This document shows, piece after piece, positions 4,941 through 6,319 of a stretch of 6,319 bases of DNA. The DNA lies in contig JBMOEX010000104.1 of NCBI GenBank assembly GCA_049314535.1, positions 1 through 6,319 on the forward strand, written 5' to 3'. Each line of letters opens with the position of its first letter. Position 1 is the stretch's first letter. Both the position numbers and the translations under genes were made by a program. The notes beneath the pieces are model-generated. The model searched no databases. It was given only the letters and a program-made list of their open reading frames with translations, and was not told the origin of the DNA. The DNA comes from LMEP-6097 sp049314535. GTDB lineage: Bacteria > Cyanobacteriota > Vampirovibrionia > LMEP-6097.

Positions 4941-6239
4941 ATGAGAATAGAAGGTTTGAGAGGAAGTTACTCTCCAGTAAATTCTACTCCTACCCTTGCT
5001 CTTACTTCTGCAGAGGAAGGGCTATCATCTTCATCGTCACTGCAAAGTCTTAAAGATATTAGTTCAAACAATAATAATTCTCTTGTAGATTATATGAAAA
5101 AAATAGTTTATGACTTAAGCGAGATACCTCGTTACAGTTTGAACAAAGCTGGTATGGATGAGGCTTTCAGGTATATAGATGATAAATTTAAGGAAATGGG
5201 ATTTGGTGAAAATTTAAATAAAGATGCGGTAACTGATTATGGGACTCTTGCGCATCAAGAGTTTTCGTGGAATAAGGATCTTTTCCCAGGCTATAAGCAT
5301 TTGGAAGAAATTATGCCCTCTTCTGCAAAAAATTTAATTGTTAGTTTTGGTTCCAAGAAGCAGGATGCAGAGGTAATAGTTATCGGTGGACATTATGATA
5401 CGGATTCATCTGAAATGGCAGAATTTACTCGTGGTTTAGGTAATGGATTTAAAGAACATGCAAATAATGATACGCCTTTGAAAGATATTGCTGATTTGGT
5501 TCGCTCTACGCTTGTTAACTATTTTAATAAAAAGGGGATTAGTAATCCTGAAGTTGCTACTGAAATTAAGTCGATAAATGATATTGCTCAACTGCCTCAT
5601 TTCAACAGAGGAGCAGATGACAATGCAAGTGCGGTAGCGGGCGTGCTAGCTTCTGCTTCTCTGCTTAAGCGGGATAAAGCTTTTATTGAGAAACTTGCTC
5701 AGAAAAATATACGCATAGAATGCGTAGCATTCGCCAATGAAGAGGCTCCTTTTTTCAATCATAATCTGATGGGAAGTCAGATTCACGCTAAGTCTTTAAA
5801 AAAAACTGGTGCGAAAGTTCAAGCCTTGATTTATGAAATGATTGGTTACTTTGATGATAAAGAAGGTTCTCAAAACTATCCAGCCGAGAAATTATTAAAG
5901 CTTTTTTATCCGAAGAAAGGTGATTTTATCGGGGTTGTAGCGAATCATTTCCCAGGTTCTATAGAATTAGCAAGAAATTTAAAAAGAACTTTTGAAAAAT
6001 CCACTTCTTTGCCGGCTAGTTGGCTTGCCTTTGTTGAAAAACTTTTACCACCAATCGGTTTTTCTGATCATAAATCTTATTGGGATCAGGGCTATAAAGC
6101 GGTTATGATTACTGATACTTCGTATAACAGAAATAAAAACTATCATGTAGGCGGCGATGACCCTGAGAAGCTTGACTATGTAAGGATGGCAGAGGTGCCG
6201 AAAGGTGTGATGAATTATCTCAAAAATATTATAAAATAA
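4941..6239 (+). CDS. M28-family zinc peptidase (aminopeptidase-like)
   Basis: M28 peptidases are co-catalytic di-zinc enzymes, mostly aminopeptidases. The 432-residue product keeps the whole metal set: H151 and D153 in G-G-H-Y-D-T, the bridging aspartate in G-A-D-D-N-A-S (D226/D227), the catalytic/ligand pair E267-E268 in N-E-E-A-P-F-F, E299 in E-M-I-G-Y-F, and H377 in F-S-D-H. It is therefore probably active. Between H-Y-D and the bridging aspartate there are about 70 residues, where many M28 enzymes have 15-20. Residues 1-50 are polar and rich in Ser and Asn, with no signal peptide or membrane segment, so it is predicted to be cytoplasmic or exported by a non-Sec route. AAGG (4927-4930) precedes the ATG by ten bases. 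It lies 42 bases after the toxin on the same strand and may be read through from it. The substrate is unknown. Confidence 0.85.
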   Translation: MRIEGLRGSYSPVNSTPTLALTSAEEGLSSSSSLQSLKDISSNNNNSLVDYMKKIVYDLSEIPRYSLNKAGMDEAFRYIDDKFKEMGFGENLNKDAVTDYGTLAHQEFSWNKDLFPGYKHLEEIMPSSAKNLIVSFGSKKQDAEVIVIGGHYDTDSSEMAEFTRGLGNGFKEHANNDTPLKDIADLVRSTLVNYFNKKGISNPEVATEIKSINDIAQLPHFNRGADDNASAVAGVLASASLLKRDKAFIEKLAQKNIRIECVAFANEEAPFFNHNLMGSQIHAKSLKKTGAKVQALIYEMIGYFDDKEGSQNYPAEKLLKLFYPKKGDFIGVVANHFPGSIELARNLKRTFEKSTSLPASWLAFVEKLLPPIGFSDHKSYWDQGYKAVMITDTSYNRNKNYHVGGDDPEKLDYVRMAEVPKGVMNYLKNIIK

Positions 6240-6269
6240 TCCGATTTCTGCATTTTTAGCGACAGGGGG

Positions 6270-6303
6270 TTTAAAAAAAACCATACCTGACTACAATGTA
6301 ATT
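6270..6303 (+). promoter_or_regulatory. Possible promoter at the right edge
   Basis: TACAAT (6292-6297) matches a -10 box, with TTTAAA (6270-6275) as a weak -35 at a 16-base spacing. Thirteen bases here (6292-6304) are identical to the toxin-antitoxin promoter start region (4298-4310). An ATG at 6304 lies where transcription would begin and stays open to the window edge (M-T-Q-T-I), with no ribosome binding site; a leaderless gene is possible. Only five codons are visible, so no gene is called. The preceding 6240-6269 holds nothing else recognisable. Confidence 0.3.
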
Positions 6304-6319
6304 ATGACCCAAACTATAA

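Noticed and set aside
6045..6284. Minus-strand open frame opposite the peptidase end
   Set aside because: It covers the conserved metal-ligand region of the peptidase on the other strand and has no recognisable features.
6263..6289. Terminator after the peptidase
   Set aside because: A broken stem (cagg/cctg and ggttt/aaacc) can be drawn, but it has an internal loop and no run of T after it.

Overview
The window looks like part of a low-GC alphaproteobacterial genome, most likely a flagellated member of the Rickettsiales (for example Midichloriaceae-like). This is inferred from overall AT-richness, weak ribosome binding sites, protein character, and flagellar genes mixed with housekeeping genes. 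No rRNA or other decisive marker is present, so the placement is tentative.

Left end (1-215): a minus-strand tRNA-Arg(CCG) gene with an encoded CCA end. Downstream of it lies a dense nest of repeats. A 54-base segment holding the last bases of the tRNA plus its trailer occurs twice (1-54 and 99-152, identical). Between the copies sit an inverted copy of the tRNA T-arm (18 of 19 bases), a degenerate direct copy of the same arm, and a small palindrome. The window begins exactly where the second copy of the repeat begins, so the array may continue to the left. This is the most unusual part of the window.

Minus-strand cluster (234-4176): in transcription order flgG (distal rod), flgA (P-ring assembly chaperone), ychF (ribosome-associated ATPase) and dnaJ (Hsp40 co-chaperone), followed after only 18 bases by the tRNA. 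The gaps between genes are 28, 9 and 27 bases, so one transcript probably covers all of them. The usual flagellar partners (flgF, flgH) and the usual dnaJ partner (dnaK) are not next to these genes.

Divergent intergenic region (4177-4326): about 150 bases with a good sigma70-type promoter facing right, a palindrome at its likely transcription start, and a separate 7-base inverted repeat closer to flgG.

Plus-strand side (4327-6239): a two-gene MazEF/PemIK-type toxin-antitoxin module with overlapping reading frames, then an M28-family zinc peptidase with a long insertion between its first metal-binding motif and the bridging aspartate. A hairpin covers the toxin stop codon. The last 80 bases contain no clear gene; a promoter-like sequence at the right edge shares 13 bases with the toxin-antitoxin promoter and is followed immediately by an ATG that runs off the window.
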